In this document: positions 7,054-14,476 of the stretch, one piece after another
Layout of the letters: every line of letters begins with the position of its first letter
Position numbering within the stretch: the first letter of the stretch is position 1
Source: a bacterium
Lineage (GTDB): Bacteria > Chloroflexota > Limnocylindria > Limnocylindrales > Limnocylindraceae
DNA: 14,880 bases
Direction: 5' to 3'
Assembly (NCBI GenBank): GCA_009919365.1
Contig: RGBZ01000012.1
Location: forward strand, 1-14,880
Notes under the pieces: generated by a model
Database searches by the model: none
What the model was told of the DNA's origin: nothing
What the model saw: the letters and a program-made list of their open reading frames with translations, nothing else
Program-made: the position numbers and the translations under genes

Positions 7054-8085
7054 ATGGACAGACGCGGGTTTATACGCACAGCAGGCGTTGCCGGAGCTGG
7101 GGCGGGGGTCGCCGGTGCACCGGCAGTGGTCGCGGCACAGCAGCCGGTCAAGTGGAAAATGCAATCGATGTGGAGTTCGGCCGAGCTAACCTACAAGGTG
7201 TTTGAGGATTTGTGCGGCCGCATCAACAAGCTCTGCTCCGGCAAGCTGGAAATTACACCGTTCGCGGCTGGCGCAGTGACTGGCCCGTTCGAGACGCTCG
7301 ATGCAGTGTCTGCCGGCGTCCTACAGGGTCACTCCTCCTGGCCCGGCTACTTCTCGGGCAAGGACCCGGGGCTGGCGGTTATTAGCGACTTCGTGTTCGG
7401 CTACACCCACCCCTGGCAGGCGGAGGCCTGGTACTACCAAAAGGGCGGCTTAGACATGTTGCGGGAGGCCTACGCAAAATTCAACGTGTATCCGGTTGGC
7501 GTGAGCTGGTGGGGCGTCGAAGCGATCGTCGCCAAGAAGCCGATCCGCAACATGGCCGACTTCAAGGGCGTGAAGATCCGCTCCCCGCAGGGCATGACCG
7601 CGGAGGTCCTTACCAAGCTCGGAGCCTCTATCGTGGTGCTGCCTGGCGGCGAAGTCTATTCGGCGCTCGACAAGGGGGTGGTCGATGCTGCCGACTGGGC
7701 CACCATCTCGATGAACCAGCGCATGGGCTTCCATGAAGTCGCCAAGTTCCCCGTCATTGTCGGCCATTCGATGCCGGTACAGGAGTTTAGTGTCAACATG
7801 GCCGCGTGGAAAGCGCTGCCCGAAGACGTCAAGTTAACGGTTTCGACCGCGGTGCGCGAATGGACCTGGGACCAAATCCAACGCGTCGCCGTCGATGACG
7901 TGCGCGTGCTGATCGACCTGAAGAAGAAGGGCGTCAACCGCATCGTCTGGGACGACGCAGAGCAGGGCAAGATCCGGGACCTTGCGCACAAGACTTGGGA
8001 AGACTGGTCCAAGAAAGGTCCGCTGGCAAAACGTGCCTACGACTCTCAGCTTGCCTGGCTGAAGGACCTCGGGCTTGTTGCATGA
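7054..8085 (+). CDS. TRAP transporter substrate-binding protein (DctP/TakP-like)
   Basis: Periplasmic solute receptor of a TRAP transporter, 343 residues. The N-terminus MDRRGFIRTAG has an RRxF twin-arginine motif followed by an Ala/Gly-rich stretch and a likely cleavage near VVAAQQ (25-30), so export by Tat is probable. The mature part shows DctP family sequence such as GVKIRSPQG and PGGEVYSALDKGVVDAADWA, which resembles the 2-oxoacid receptor (TakP) branch more than the C4-dicarboxylate branch. Family ligands are nearly always carboxylates bound by a conserved Arg. The chosen ATG has AAGGAG eight bases upstream and directly precedes the signal peptide; the frame is open earlier. It is the first gene of the operon, and its TGA overlaps the next start as ATGA. 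Confidence 0.93.
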   Translation: MDRRGFIRTAGVAGAGAGVAGAPAVVAAQQPVKWKMQSMWSSAELTYKVFEDLCGRINKLCSGKLEITPFAAGAVTGPFETLDAVSAGVLQGHSSWPGYFSGKDPGLAVISDFVFGYTHPWQAEAWYYQKGGLDMLREAYAKFNVYPVGVSWWGVEAIVAKKPIRNMADFKGVKIRSPQGMTAEVLTKLGASIVVLPGGEVYSALDKGVVDAADWATISMNQRMGFHEVAKFPVIVGHSMPVQEFSVNMAAWKALPEDVKLTVSTAVREWTWDQIQRVAVDDVRVLIDLKKKGVNRIVWDDAEQGKIRDLAHKTWEDWSKKGPLAKRAYDSQLAWLKDLGLVA

Positions 8086-8639
8086 CTTCATCGGCGCGGC
8101 ATTCAGGCGGCGCCGCCCAAAGACCCCTTAAAGGCCTGCTAGGGCGCTCTTGCGATCTGATCGATCGCGTTAATGAAAGGGCCGGGCTGTTCTGGGGGTT
8201 TTCGATCATCGCCGTGACCGCGACAGTGCTCTACGAGGTGGTTGCACGTACGGCGTTCGGCGCGCCGACCCCGTGGGGCAACGAAACCACAATCTACTTG
8301 TCCGCGATGGCCTACCTACTTGCTGGCGGCTATGCGCTCCTGCACCGTCGCCATGTGCGCATTGACGTCATCTACGAAAAACTGTCGGCACGTACCCGCA
8401 GCCGACTCGACGCGTTCACGTTCGTGTTCTTCCTAGCCTATGTGCTCACGCTGATCTGGGCCGGAGGCAACGACGCGTGGAACTCGTACCAGATCGGCGA
8501 GACCACCGGCACACCGTGGAATCCTCCTATCTGGCCGGTCAAGATCGCCATCCCCCTTGCGGGCTTGCTACTCCTGCTGCAGGGCATCGCTAACCAGTTG
8601 CGTGACCTCGGCTGGGTGCGCGGGGTTGATGACAGATGA
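8082..8639 (+). CDS. TRAP transporter small permease (DctQ-like)
   Basis: Small membrane subunit of the TRAP transporter, 185 residues. Four hydrophobic helices lie at about residues 36-56, 70-88, 108-128 and 151-171. The stretch LLHRRHVRIDVIYEKLS (86-102) is the characteristic DctQ loop. The start overlaps the dctP stop (ATGA at 8082-8085), and the stop overlaps the dctM start in the same way (8636-8639), a sign of translational coupling between subunits. The short basic N-terminus of about 30 residues before the first helix is cytoplasmic by the usual topology. Confidence 0.92.
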   Translation: MTSSARHSGGAAQRPLKGLLGRSCDLIDRVNERAGLFWGFSIIAVTATVLYEVVARTAFGAPTPWGNETTIYLSAMAYLLAGGYALLHRRHVRIDVIYEKLSARTRSRLDAFTFVFFLAYVLTLIWAGGNDAWNSYQIGETTGTPWNPPIWPVKIAIPLAGLLLLLQGIANQLRDLGWVRGVDDR

Positions 8640-9952
8640 GCATAGAACTTCTGAGTCTCCTATTCGTGACGGTTTTCGCCGTGACGCTTCTCACCGGTCT
8701 GCCGCTGGCCTTCGCCACCGGCGCAGTGGCGGTGGTATTCGCGGTGGTGCTGTTCGGCATGCCTGGCTTGAACCTGATCGTCAGCCGCATGTTCACACTG
8801 TTGAGCAACTACGTGCTGGTCTCGGTGCCGCTGTTCATTTTCATGGCCTGTATTTTAGAGCGAGCCGGCATCGCCGAGGCGATTTTCCGCGCGGTGCACG
8901 TATGGGCTGGACGCATCCGCGGCGGCTTAGCGGTGGCAGTGATCATCTCGTGCGCGCTTATGGCCGCAATGGTCGGCGTGATCGGCGCGGAAATCGTCAC
9001 CATGGGCGTGGTCGCGCTGCCCGCCATGCTTGAAAGGAAATACAAGAAGGAGCTGGCATTGGGATGCATCTGCGCTGGCGGTGGCCTAGCCACGCTGATA
9101 CCGCCCAGCGTGGTGTTCATCATGTTTGGCCTGACCGCGGGCGTCTCGATCGGCCAGCTCTACATAGCGGGGGTGATCCCGGGGCTAATGCTGGCCGGCA
9201 TGTACATCGTCTACATCATCGTACGCTGTCAGCTGCAGCCGGAAATTGCGCCGCCGGCCTCTGCCGATGAGCTGGCGATGACTCTAGGCGAGAAACTCGC
9301 GCTGCTCAAGGAGCTGATCCTCCCAGCTCTAGTGGCGTTCAGCGTGCTGGGCACCCTCTACATGGGTTGGGCTACGCCCACTGAAGCCGCTGGGGTGGGC
9401 GTGATCGGCGCTCTGGTTGCGGCGACGATCAATCGCAAGCTTACCTGGGAAGGGCTCCGCATAGCGGTTGGCAACACCACCAAGGTCACCGCGATGCTCT
9501 ATTGGCTGTTCTTCGGCTCCTCGGCACTGATCGGCGTCTACACGCTGGCCGGTGGCACCAAGCTGATACAGGATGCGATGGCTGGACTGCCGGTCGGGCC
9601 GATGGGCGTGATCATCATTATGATGATCATCTGGATCATCCTGGGGTGTTTCATCGACTGGATCGGCATCCTGCTCCTGACCGCGCCGATCTTCGTGCCG
9701 GTGGCCTCCAAGCTCGGGTTCGACCTGGTATGGCTAGGCGTACTGTTCTGCATGAACATGCAGATCTCCTACATATCGCCGCCATTCGGTCCGGCTGCGT
9801 TCTACCTGAAAGGAGTGGTCCCACCCGACATCACGCTGGGCGACATCTTCGGCTCCATATGGCCCTACATGGCACTGCAAATCGTTTCGCTCGGCCTAGT
9901 GATCGCATTCCCGCAGATCGCGCTTTGGCTTCCCAGCACTATGACGCGATAG
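8636..9952 (+). CDS. TRAP transporter large permease (DctM-like)
   Basis: Main transport subunit, 438 residues, usual size for DctM. The protein is hydrophobic throughout, with family landmarks such as the VSVPLFIFMACILERAGIA start of an early helix, the IPPSVVFIMFGLTAGVSIGQ segment (about 155-175), TPTEAAGVGVIGALV and the late ISYISPPFGPAAFYLKGV loop. It belongs to the ion-transporter superfamily and would move the ligand delivered by DctP using a cation gradient. Its start overlaps the dctQ stop; the FAD oxidoreductase gene starts 16 bp after its stop. Confidence 0.95.
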   Translation: MSIELLSLLFVTVFAVTLLTGLPLAFATGAVAVVFAVVLFGMPGLNLIVSRMFTLLSNYVLVSVPLFIFMACILERAGIAEAIFRAVHVWAGRIRGGLAVAVIISCALMAAMVGVIGAEIVTMGVVALPAMLERKYKKELALGCICAGGGLATLIPPSVVFIMFGLTAGVSIGQLYIAGVIPGLMLAGMYIVYIIVRCQLQPEIAPPASADELAMTLGEKLALLKELILPALVAFSVLGTLYMGWATPTEAAGVGVIGALVAATINRKLTWEGLRIAVGNTTKVTAMLYWLFFGSSALIGVYTLAGGTKLIQDAMAGLPVGPMGVIIIMMIIWIILGCFIDWIGILLLTAPIFVPVASKLGFDLVWLGVLFCMNMQISYISPPFGPAAFYLKGVVPPDITLGDIFGSIWPYMALQIVSLGLVIAFPQIALWLPSTMTR

Positions 9953-9968
9953 CCCTCCCCGGACCGCT

Positions 9969-11798
9969 ATGGAAAGACGCCTCGACGAACTGGTCGATGT
10001 GATGAGCGTTCCCCCAGACGGGGATGCGGCAAACGCCCTGGTGAGGGTGCCGGACCGCCCGGCCGATCGAGAGATAGATTGCGAGGTGCTCGTAGCCGGC
10101 GGCGGCACCGGCGGCGTGGCCGCGGCGCTGGCAGCCGCGAGGAGGGGACGTCGCACCTGCCTCATTGAGGAAACAGACTGGTTGGGTGGGCAACTGAGCG
10201 CGCAGGGCAACTCTGCCCTAGACGAGCATGATTACATCGAGTCATTCGGTGGAACCGCGAGCTACTACGGGTTGCGCGACCGGCTGCGCGATCACTATCG
10301 CACGTGTGCAGGCGCGGCTGGAAAGGATCCCGCATTCAATCCCGGCGCGTGCTGGGTCACACGCTTGGCTTTCGAGCCGGCGGTCGCGTCCCGCTATATG
10401 TACGACATGCTCGCACCTTTCGTGGCAAGCGGTATGTTGAGCATTTTTTTCCGGACCAAGACGGTGGCTGCTGACGCAGAAGAGGGCCAGATAAGGTCGC
10501 TCACCGCCCTGGATCTTGAAGTGGGCCACCTGATCAGCTTTCGCGCCGCGATGGTGATTGACGCAACCGAATTGGGCGACTTGCTGCCGTTGGCAGGTGT
10601 CGACTACCGCGTCGGCGCGGAGAGCGTGGCTCAGACAGGCGAAACTCACGCGCAACCGCAGGCCCCCAAACCTCATTGCGTGCAAAGCTTCACCTATCCA
10701 TTCGTCGCAGAGCGTCGACCGGACGGAGAGAACCATGTCATTCCTGCGCCGCACAGATACGTGCACTACCGCGATGCTCAGCCCTACAGCCTAACCATCG
10801 AGGTGCATGGCGGCGAAATCTACGGAGAGGATAGTGGCTGGCTTGAATACAAGCTGTTTGAGCGCATGCCCGGCACAAAGGGCGGGCTGTGGACCTATCG
10901 CCGGTTACTCGCGGCCAGCCAGTTCGGCACGCAGGTGCCCTATGACCTGGCTATGATCAATTGGCCCAGCAATGACTACCGTGACCGGAGCATCATTGAT
11001 CGGCCTGCGGGGGAAGTGGCGGCGGCTCTGCAGGACGCCAAGCGGGTTAGCCTGGGGTTCCTGCTTTGGCTTCAAACCGAAGCGCCGGTTGAGGCCTGTA
11101 GCCGCGGCGCGCCGGAACTCCGACTGCGCCCCGACCTGATGGGTACCGCCGACGGTCTGTCGAAGTTTCCGTACATCCGCGAATCACGGCGAATCGTTGC
11201 GCATAAGACGGTGGTCGAAGAGGAAGTGTCGGCGCACTTCCAGGCTGGGCCGCGGGCAGCGCATTTTGACGATTCGGTCGGCATTGGCTGGTACCCGATC
11301 GACATCCATCGCGCCGGACCCGAGGATGTCGGCATTAGCTGTCGGACCCGGCCGTTCCAGATTCCGCTGGGCGCATTATTGCCCGTACGCACCTGCAACC
11401 TGATCGCAGGCTGTAAAAACATCGGCACTACCCATATCACCAACGGTTCCTACCGACTTCACCCTGTCGAATGGAATATCGGCGAGGCAGCCGGCGCCGT
11501 AGCGGCTTTTGCGATCGCTGCCGGCCTAACGCTTTCCGGGGTCCGCGATGCCCGCCTCACAGAGTTTCAGCGCAGCCTGCTTGCCGACGGAATGCCGCTT
11601 GCCTGGGTGATCGACGTCGGCGTCAAGCATCCGGCGTTTGCCGCAGTGCAGGACCTGTTCATGACGGGCAAGCTCGCCATCGGCCTGCGCTTCGAACCCG
11701 ATGCGCCACTTGCGGTCGGCGACTGGCACGCATGGGGCGGCCGAGGTGCACCACCGGCCACCCGGGCGGAGGGCGCATTGTGCCTGTACGCTAGGTGA
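9969..11798 (+). CDS. FAD-dependent oxidoreductase (FAD_oxidored-like, PF12831 type)
   Basis: Predicted flavoprotein of 609 residues. After a polar N-terminus of about 35 residues comes the dinucleotide-binding strand and loop CEVLVAGGGTGGVAA (38-52), with GGGTGG at 44-49, and then CLIEETDWLGGQLSAQG, where the acidic residues end the second strand and contact the ribose. The FGGTASYYGLRDRLRDHY stretch and a C-terminal GSYRLHPVEWNIGEAAGA segment, which would close the flavin site, match the family often annotated as FAD-dependent oxidoreductase or xanthan-lyase-like. I see no signal peptide or membrane segment. The reaction is unknown. Its place directly after the transporter suggests it oxidises or dehydrogenates the imported compound. 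The start codon has only a weak ribosome binding site, consistent with coupling to dctM. Confidence 0.85.
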   Translation: MERRLDELVDVMSVPPDGDAANALVRVPDRPADREIDCEVLVAGGGTGGVAAALAAARRGRRTCLIEETDWLGGQLSAQGNSALDEHDYIESFGGTASYYGLRDRLRDHYRTCAGAAGKDPAFNPGACWVTRLAFEPAVASRYMYDMLAPFVASGMLSIFFRTKTVAADAEEGQIRSLTALDLEVGHLISFRAAMVIDATELGDLLPLAGVDYRVGAESVAQTGETHAQPQAPKPHCVQSFTYPFVAERRPDGENHVIPAPHRYVHYRDAQPYSLTIEVHGGEIYGEDSGWLEYKLFERMPGTKGGLWTYRRLLAASQFGTQVPYDLAMINWPSNDYRDRSIIDRPAGEVAAALQDAKRVSLGFLLWLQTEAPVEACSRGAPELRLRPDLMGTADGLSKFPYIRESRRIVAHKTVVEEEVSAHFQAGPRAAHFDDSVGIGWYPIDIHRAGPEDVGISCRTRPFQIPLGALLPVRTCNLIAGCKNIGTTHITNGSYRLHPVEWNIGEAAGAVAAFAIAAGLTLSGVRDARLTEFQRSLLADGMPLAWVIDVGVKHPAFAAVQDLFMTGKLAIGLRFEPDAPLAVGDWHAWGGRGAPPATRAEGALCLYAR

Positions 11799-11855
11799 GC
11801 CTTGGCGGTCCGACTGCGATAATAAAACGTGCCATTTCTGAAGGTGCGCTGAATC

Positions 11856-12710
11856 ATGGAAATCAAACATCACAATGCCAGACTCTCCAAGGTCGCCCTG
11901 CATTACGTCACCGCCGGGTTAGGCGATCCCGTAGTGCTGGTCCATGGCTGGCCGTCCACATGGTTTGAATGGCGCCATGTGATCCCCTTGCTGGCCTCCT
12001 GCTATCGGGTCATCGCGCCCGACCTGCGCGGTCTGGGGGACAGTTCGCGACCCGCGGACGGCTACGACAAGAAGACGCTTGCCGCCGACCTGTGGGAACT
12101 GTTGTCGGGCTCTCTCGGTCTGAAGCAGTGGCACTTGGTCGGCCATGACTGGGGTGGACCGGTCGCCTTTGCACTTACATCCCGGCATCCCGAGGCGATC
12201 CGCACGCTGGCACTGCTAGACGTGACCCCGCCGGGCATCGGACCGGACTTCTCCCAGGGCGGCAGGCGTTGGCACCATGCCTTCCACATGACGCCTGACC
12301 TGCCCGAGGCGCTGGTGCATGGCCGCGAACGCGAGTACCTGGGTTGGTTCTACGAGGCCTTCTCGTGGCAGCGGGGCGCGATCGGCTCGGACGACATCGA
12401 CGAGTACTTGCGCACCTACACCCAGCCGGGCGCTCTGCGCGCCGGCTTTGCGCTCTATCGCAACATGCAGCGGGATGCGGAGGATAATCGAGCCCTGGTT
12501 GCGGCCGGATTGCGCTTGCCCATGCCAGTGCTGGGCGTAGGTGGCGGACGCTCCGAAGCACGCGGTCGCGGAGATGAGCCCGCAGCGGCGTTGCGCGAGG
12601 TGGCCAGCAACGTGACCAGCGCAGTGATTGCGGACTGCGGACATTTTATTCCTGAAGAGAAGCCGACAGAGCTGGCCGCGCTTTTGCTCGAGCATTTCGC
12701 ACGCGGCTGA
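11856..12710 (+). CDS. alpha/beta hydrolase (epoxide hydrolase / dehalogenase-like)
   Basis: Cytoplasmic hydrolase of 284 residues. HGWP (30-33) forms the oxyanion region, GHDWGG (96-101) places Asp98 as nucleophile and DCGHF (260-264) places His263 as the base. An Asp nucleophile with HDWGG is typical of epoxide hydrolases and haloalkane dehalogenases rather than esterases. A cap region lies at about 130-215. The third member of the triad, an acid after strand 6, is not obvious: relatives often read GGE or GGD where this protein has GGGRS (229-233). The gene starts 57 bp after the FAD gene, with an AAGGTG-like site, and is followed by a hairpin, so it is the last gene of the operon. Substrate unknown. 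Confidence 0.88.
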   Translation: MEIKHHNARLSKVALHYVTAGLGDPVVLVHGWPSTWFEWRHVIPLLASCYRVIAPDLRGLGDSSRPADGYDKKTLAADLWELLSGSLGLKQWHLVGHDWGGPVAFALTSRHPEAIRTLALLDVTPPGIGPDFSQGGRRWHHAFHMTPDLPEALVHGREREYLGWFYEAFSWQRGAIGSDDIDEYLRTYTQPGALRAGFALYRNMQRDAEDNRALVAAGLRLPMPVLGVGGGRSEARGRGDEPAAALREVASNVTSAVIADCGHFIPEEKPTELAALLLEHFARG

Positions 12711-12725
12711 GTCGGACTAAGCACG

Positions 12726-12759
12726 CAAACGGGCCCGTGGCGCCCCACGTGCCCCTTTG
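12726..12759 (+). terminator. terminator-like hairpin after the TRAP operon
   Basis: GGGCCCGTGG (12731-12740) pairs with CCACGTGCCC (12745-12754) around a CGCC loop with one mismatch. CAAA before it pairs with TTTG after it across one C-C mismatch. It begins 16 bp after the hydrolase stop. The T-run is short, so it may be a weak or bidirectional terminator. Confidence 0.5.
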
Positions 12760-13273
12760 TCGGCATGCGAAGCGGGGTGGGTCGATGACGGGATGGCACC
12801 AAGGACTTTAAAATCCACTGTTGATTAGTCGGCTGCGCCATTGGTTGGGCCGATATTTGCTTACGCTTCAATCACACAGCCTGCGGGCAATTGAAGGCAT
12901 CAGGGCAATAACTTCTCAAGTTTCAAAGCGCAATTGGGAACCACTTAACCGGCAGCATTTTCGGCATGGACTCATATGACATTTTTAGCCAGATACAAAC
13001 CGTCTCGGGTAATCTTAGTCATAGGATTTCTCCTTCTTGAGGAGGTTTGAGATTGACATTCCGGCATGCCAATCTTTGCGCCCATGGCTAATGTCGAGAA
13101 GCCGGAAGTCCTTTCGCGTATTAGTAAACCTTCCACCGCTTGACCGTCATCACGCAGCACTTTCGCGACTCGGACGAACATCTGGAGCGTTTCGCTGTTT
13201 GGGGGTGAGCAACCTTAAGCCTGGAGGCGGCGTTTAAGTCCTATTATTGATTCGCAACAAGGAGAAACTTAAG
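12760..13273. other. intergenic gap with decayed sequence
   Basis: No intact gene is visible between the TRAP operon hairpin and the PanB-like gene. The stretch has lower GC than its neighbours. It contains one short minus-strand frame with a good ribosome binding site, listed separately, and the ribosome binding site of the PanB-like gene (AAGGAG at 13259-13264, nine bases before its ATG). I found no convincing promoter for that gene. Confidence 0.4.
12972..13022 (-). pseudogene. 16-codon frame with strong RBS; possible gene-start remnant
   Basis: On the minus strand AAGGAG (13035-13030) lies seven bases before an ATG at 13022, an ideal arrangement, but the frame ends after MTKITRDGLYLAKNVI. 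The same frame is open upstream to about 13215 without a recognisable protein. It could be the surviving start of a lost gene or a short leader. I do not recognise it. Confidence 0.25.
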
Positions 13274-14176
13274 ATGGCAACCCACGCAACCGGGGACGGT
13301 GGCATTCCAGCGCGAGATGCGGCGCAACGCGGACTAAAGCGCGTCATGACCCTCGGCGGAGCCTATGGCACCCGCAACTACACCGTTAAGGATCTGCGCG
13401 ACCAGAAGGGCAAGCGGATATTGACCGAGACCCTGGCCTTCACGCCCGAAGAAGCCGCCGCCGCGGAGGCGGCAGGCATCGACACCATGAAGGTGCGCTT
13501 CGACCCGAAGCGTCCCGATCTGGCTGCGGCGGTGCGCCGCGCCGCGCCCAACACCTTCATGTCGTTCTCGGTGCCGCTAGTAGCCGCGGCCACAGCGGAC
13601 GAGGCCGTACGCATCGGCTACCAAGCGATGGAAATCGGTGCTGACGGCATCATGTGCCAGTGGTCACCGCGTTTTGTGGCCGCTGCGAGCGAGGCCGGCA
13701 TTCCCATCGAAGGGCATGCCGGGCTGGTACCCCGTCGCAGCACATGGACCGGCGGACTGCGTGCGGTGGGCAAGACGGTCGACGAGGCGCTGTGGGTGTA
13801 TCAAGAGATCAAGAAGCTCGAGGCCGCTGGGGCCTGGGCGGTCGAGGTCGAGGTGATCCCCGCTGAATTACTGCTCGAGATCAGCAGGCGCACCACGCTC
13901 CTTACCTCGTCGATCGGCGCAGGCGGTGGCGGCGACATCCAGTTCCTGTTCGCCGACGATATCCTTGGCAACAATGGTCCGCCCTACCCGCGCCACACCA
14001 AGCAGTACCGTGACTTCTTCAGGCTGAAGCAGGAGTTGCAGGCCGAACGCGTTGCGGCGTTCAAGGAGTTCATCGCAGACGTGCATTCGGGCAGATTCCC
14101 CGCCACCGAGCACGTCGTGAAGGCCCCGCCCGGCCTGGTCGACGGCTTTCTGGAACGGCTCGAGCTCAAGGGCTGA
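13274..14176 (+). CDS. PanB-like protein (ketopantoate hydroxymethyltransferase fold), divergent
   Basis: 300 residues with a PanB-like second half: GIPIEGHAGLVPRR (142-155), GGLRAVGKT (160-168), EVIPAEL (193-199), IGAGGGGDIQ (214-223) and the late FPATEHVVK (275-283) match GIPVxGHxGLxPQ, GGxxxxGKT, ExVPxEL, IGIGAGxxxDGQ and FPxxEH. Glu193 corresponds to the catalytic Glu of PanB. The first half lacks the VGDS loop and the second metal Asp (FMSFSVP at that place), and MCQWS stands where KLEGG would supply the third ligand; only Asp77 in VRFDP could be a remnant. So it is unlikely to be a normal pantothenate enzyme. It may be a lyase or aldolase of the PEP mutase/isocitrate lyase superfamily acting on another oxoacid. 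The ATG is set by AAGGAG nine bases upstream. It is separated from the TRAP operon by a hairpin and 500 bp, so cotranscription is doubtful. Confidence 0.8.
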   Translation: MATHATGDGGIPARDAAQRGLKRVMTLGGAYGTRNYTVKDLRDQKGKRILTETLAFTPEEAAAAEAAGIDTMKVRFDPKRPDLAAAVRRAAPNTFMSFSVPLVAAATADEAVRIGYQAMEIGADGIMCQWSPRFVAAASEAGIPIEGHAGLVPRRSTWTGGLRAVGKTVDEALWVYQEIKKLEAAGAWAVEVEVIPAELLLEISRRTTLLTSSIGAGGGGDIQFLFADDILGNNGPPYPRHTKQYRDFFRLKQELQAERVAAFKEFIADVHSGRFPATEHVVKAPPGLVDGFLERLELKG

Positions 14177-14476
14177 TATGCCTCAGCGAATAATTGTGTT
14201 GAAAATGCTGGGCTTTTCGCGCACCCGCGCCTTCGGACGAGTTGGTTTTCCGGTCCGGCTTTTCGTTGAAGCCCGGGAAGCGCGAGAGCCACTCCTAGAC
14301 CGCCACTGATTTCCACGCGCGACAGGTTGGATACGTGGAGCCAATGACGTCCGAAGCCAAAGGCGGCGGGGATTGTTGCTCGATCAAGGATTGACCCCAC
14401 GTATGCCTTAAAGGTGTCCAGGTTGTCGTGGAATCGCTGCCCGGTTAGGTGTGGAACACTCAGGTCATCGCATCAT
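14177..14476. other. intergenic gap, possible decayed minus-strand frame
   Basis: No gene I can support. On the minus strand a frame is open from 14472 downward and reads as plausible protein for about 80 residues (for example RFHDNLDTFKAYVGSILDRA), but it has no start codon near its beginning and runs into the end of the PanB-like gene. It may be a remnant that once followed the PemK-like gene. A CCGGTCCGG palindrome near 14250 could be part of a weak terminator for the PanB-like gene. Confidence 0.3.

Noticed and set aside
12795..12860. A tRNA-like anticodon arm, GGACTTTAAAATCC, near 12805-12818, which could suggest a tRNA-Leu remnant or attachment site.
   Set aside because: No matching acceptor stem, D arm or T arm (no GGTTCGA-type sequence) is present around it, so a tRNA cannot be supported.
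13984..14400. A 138-codon minus-strand frame overlapping the end of the PanB-like gene.
   Set aside because: Its lower half is antisense to conserved PanB-like sequence and it has no ribosome binding site. Only the part above 14204 reads as possible protein, and that is noted as a remnant.
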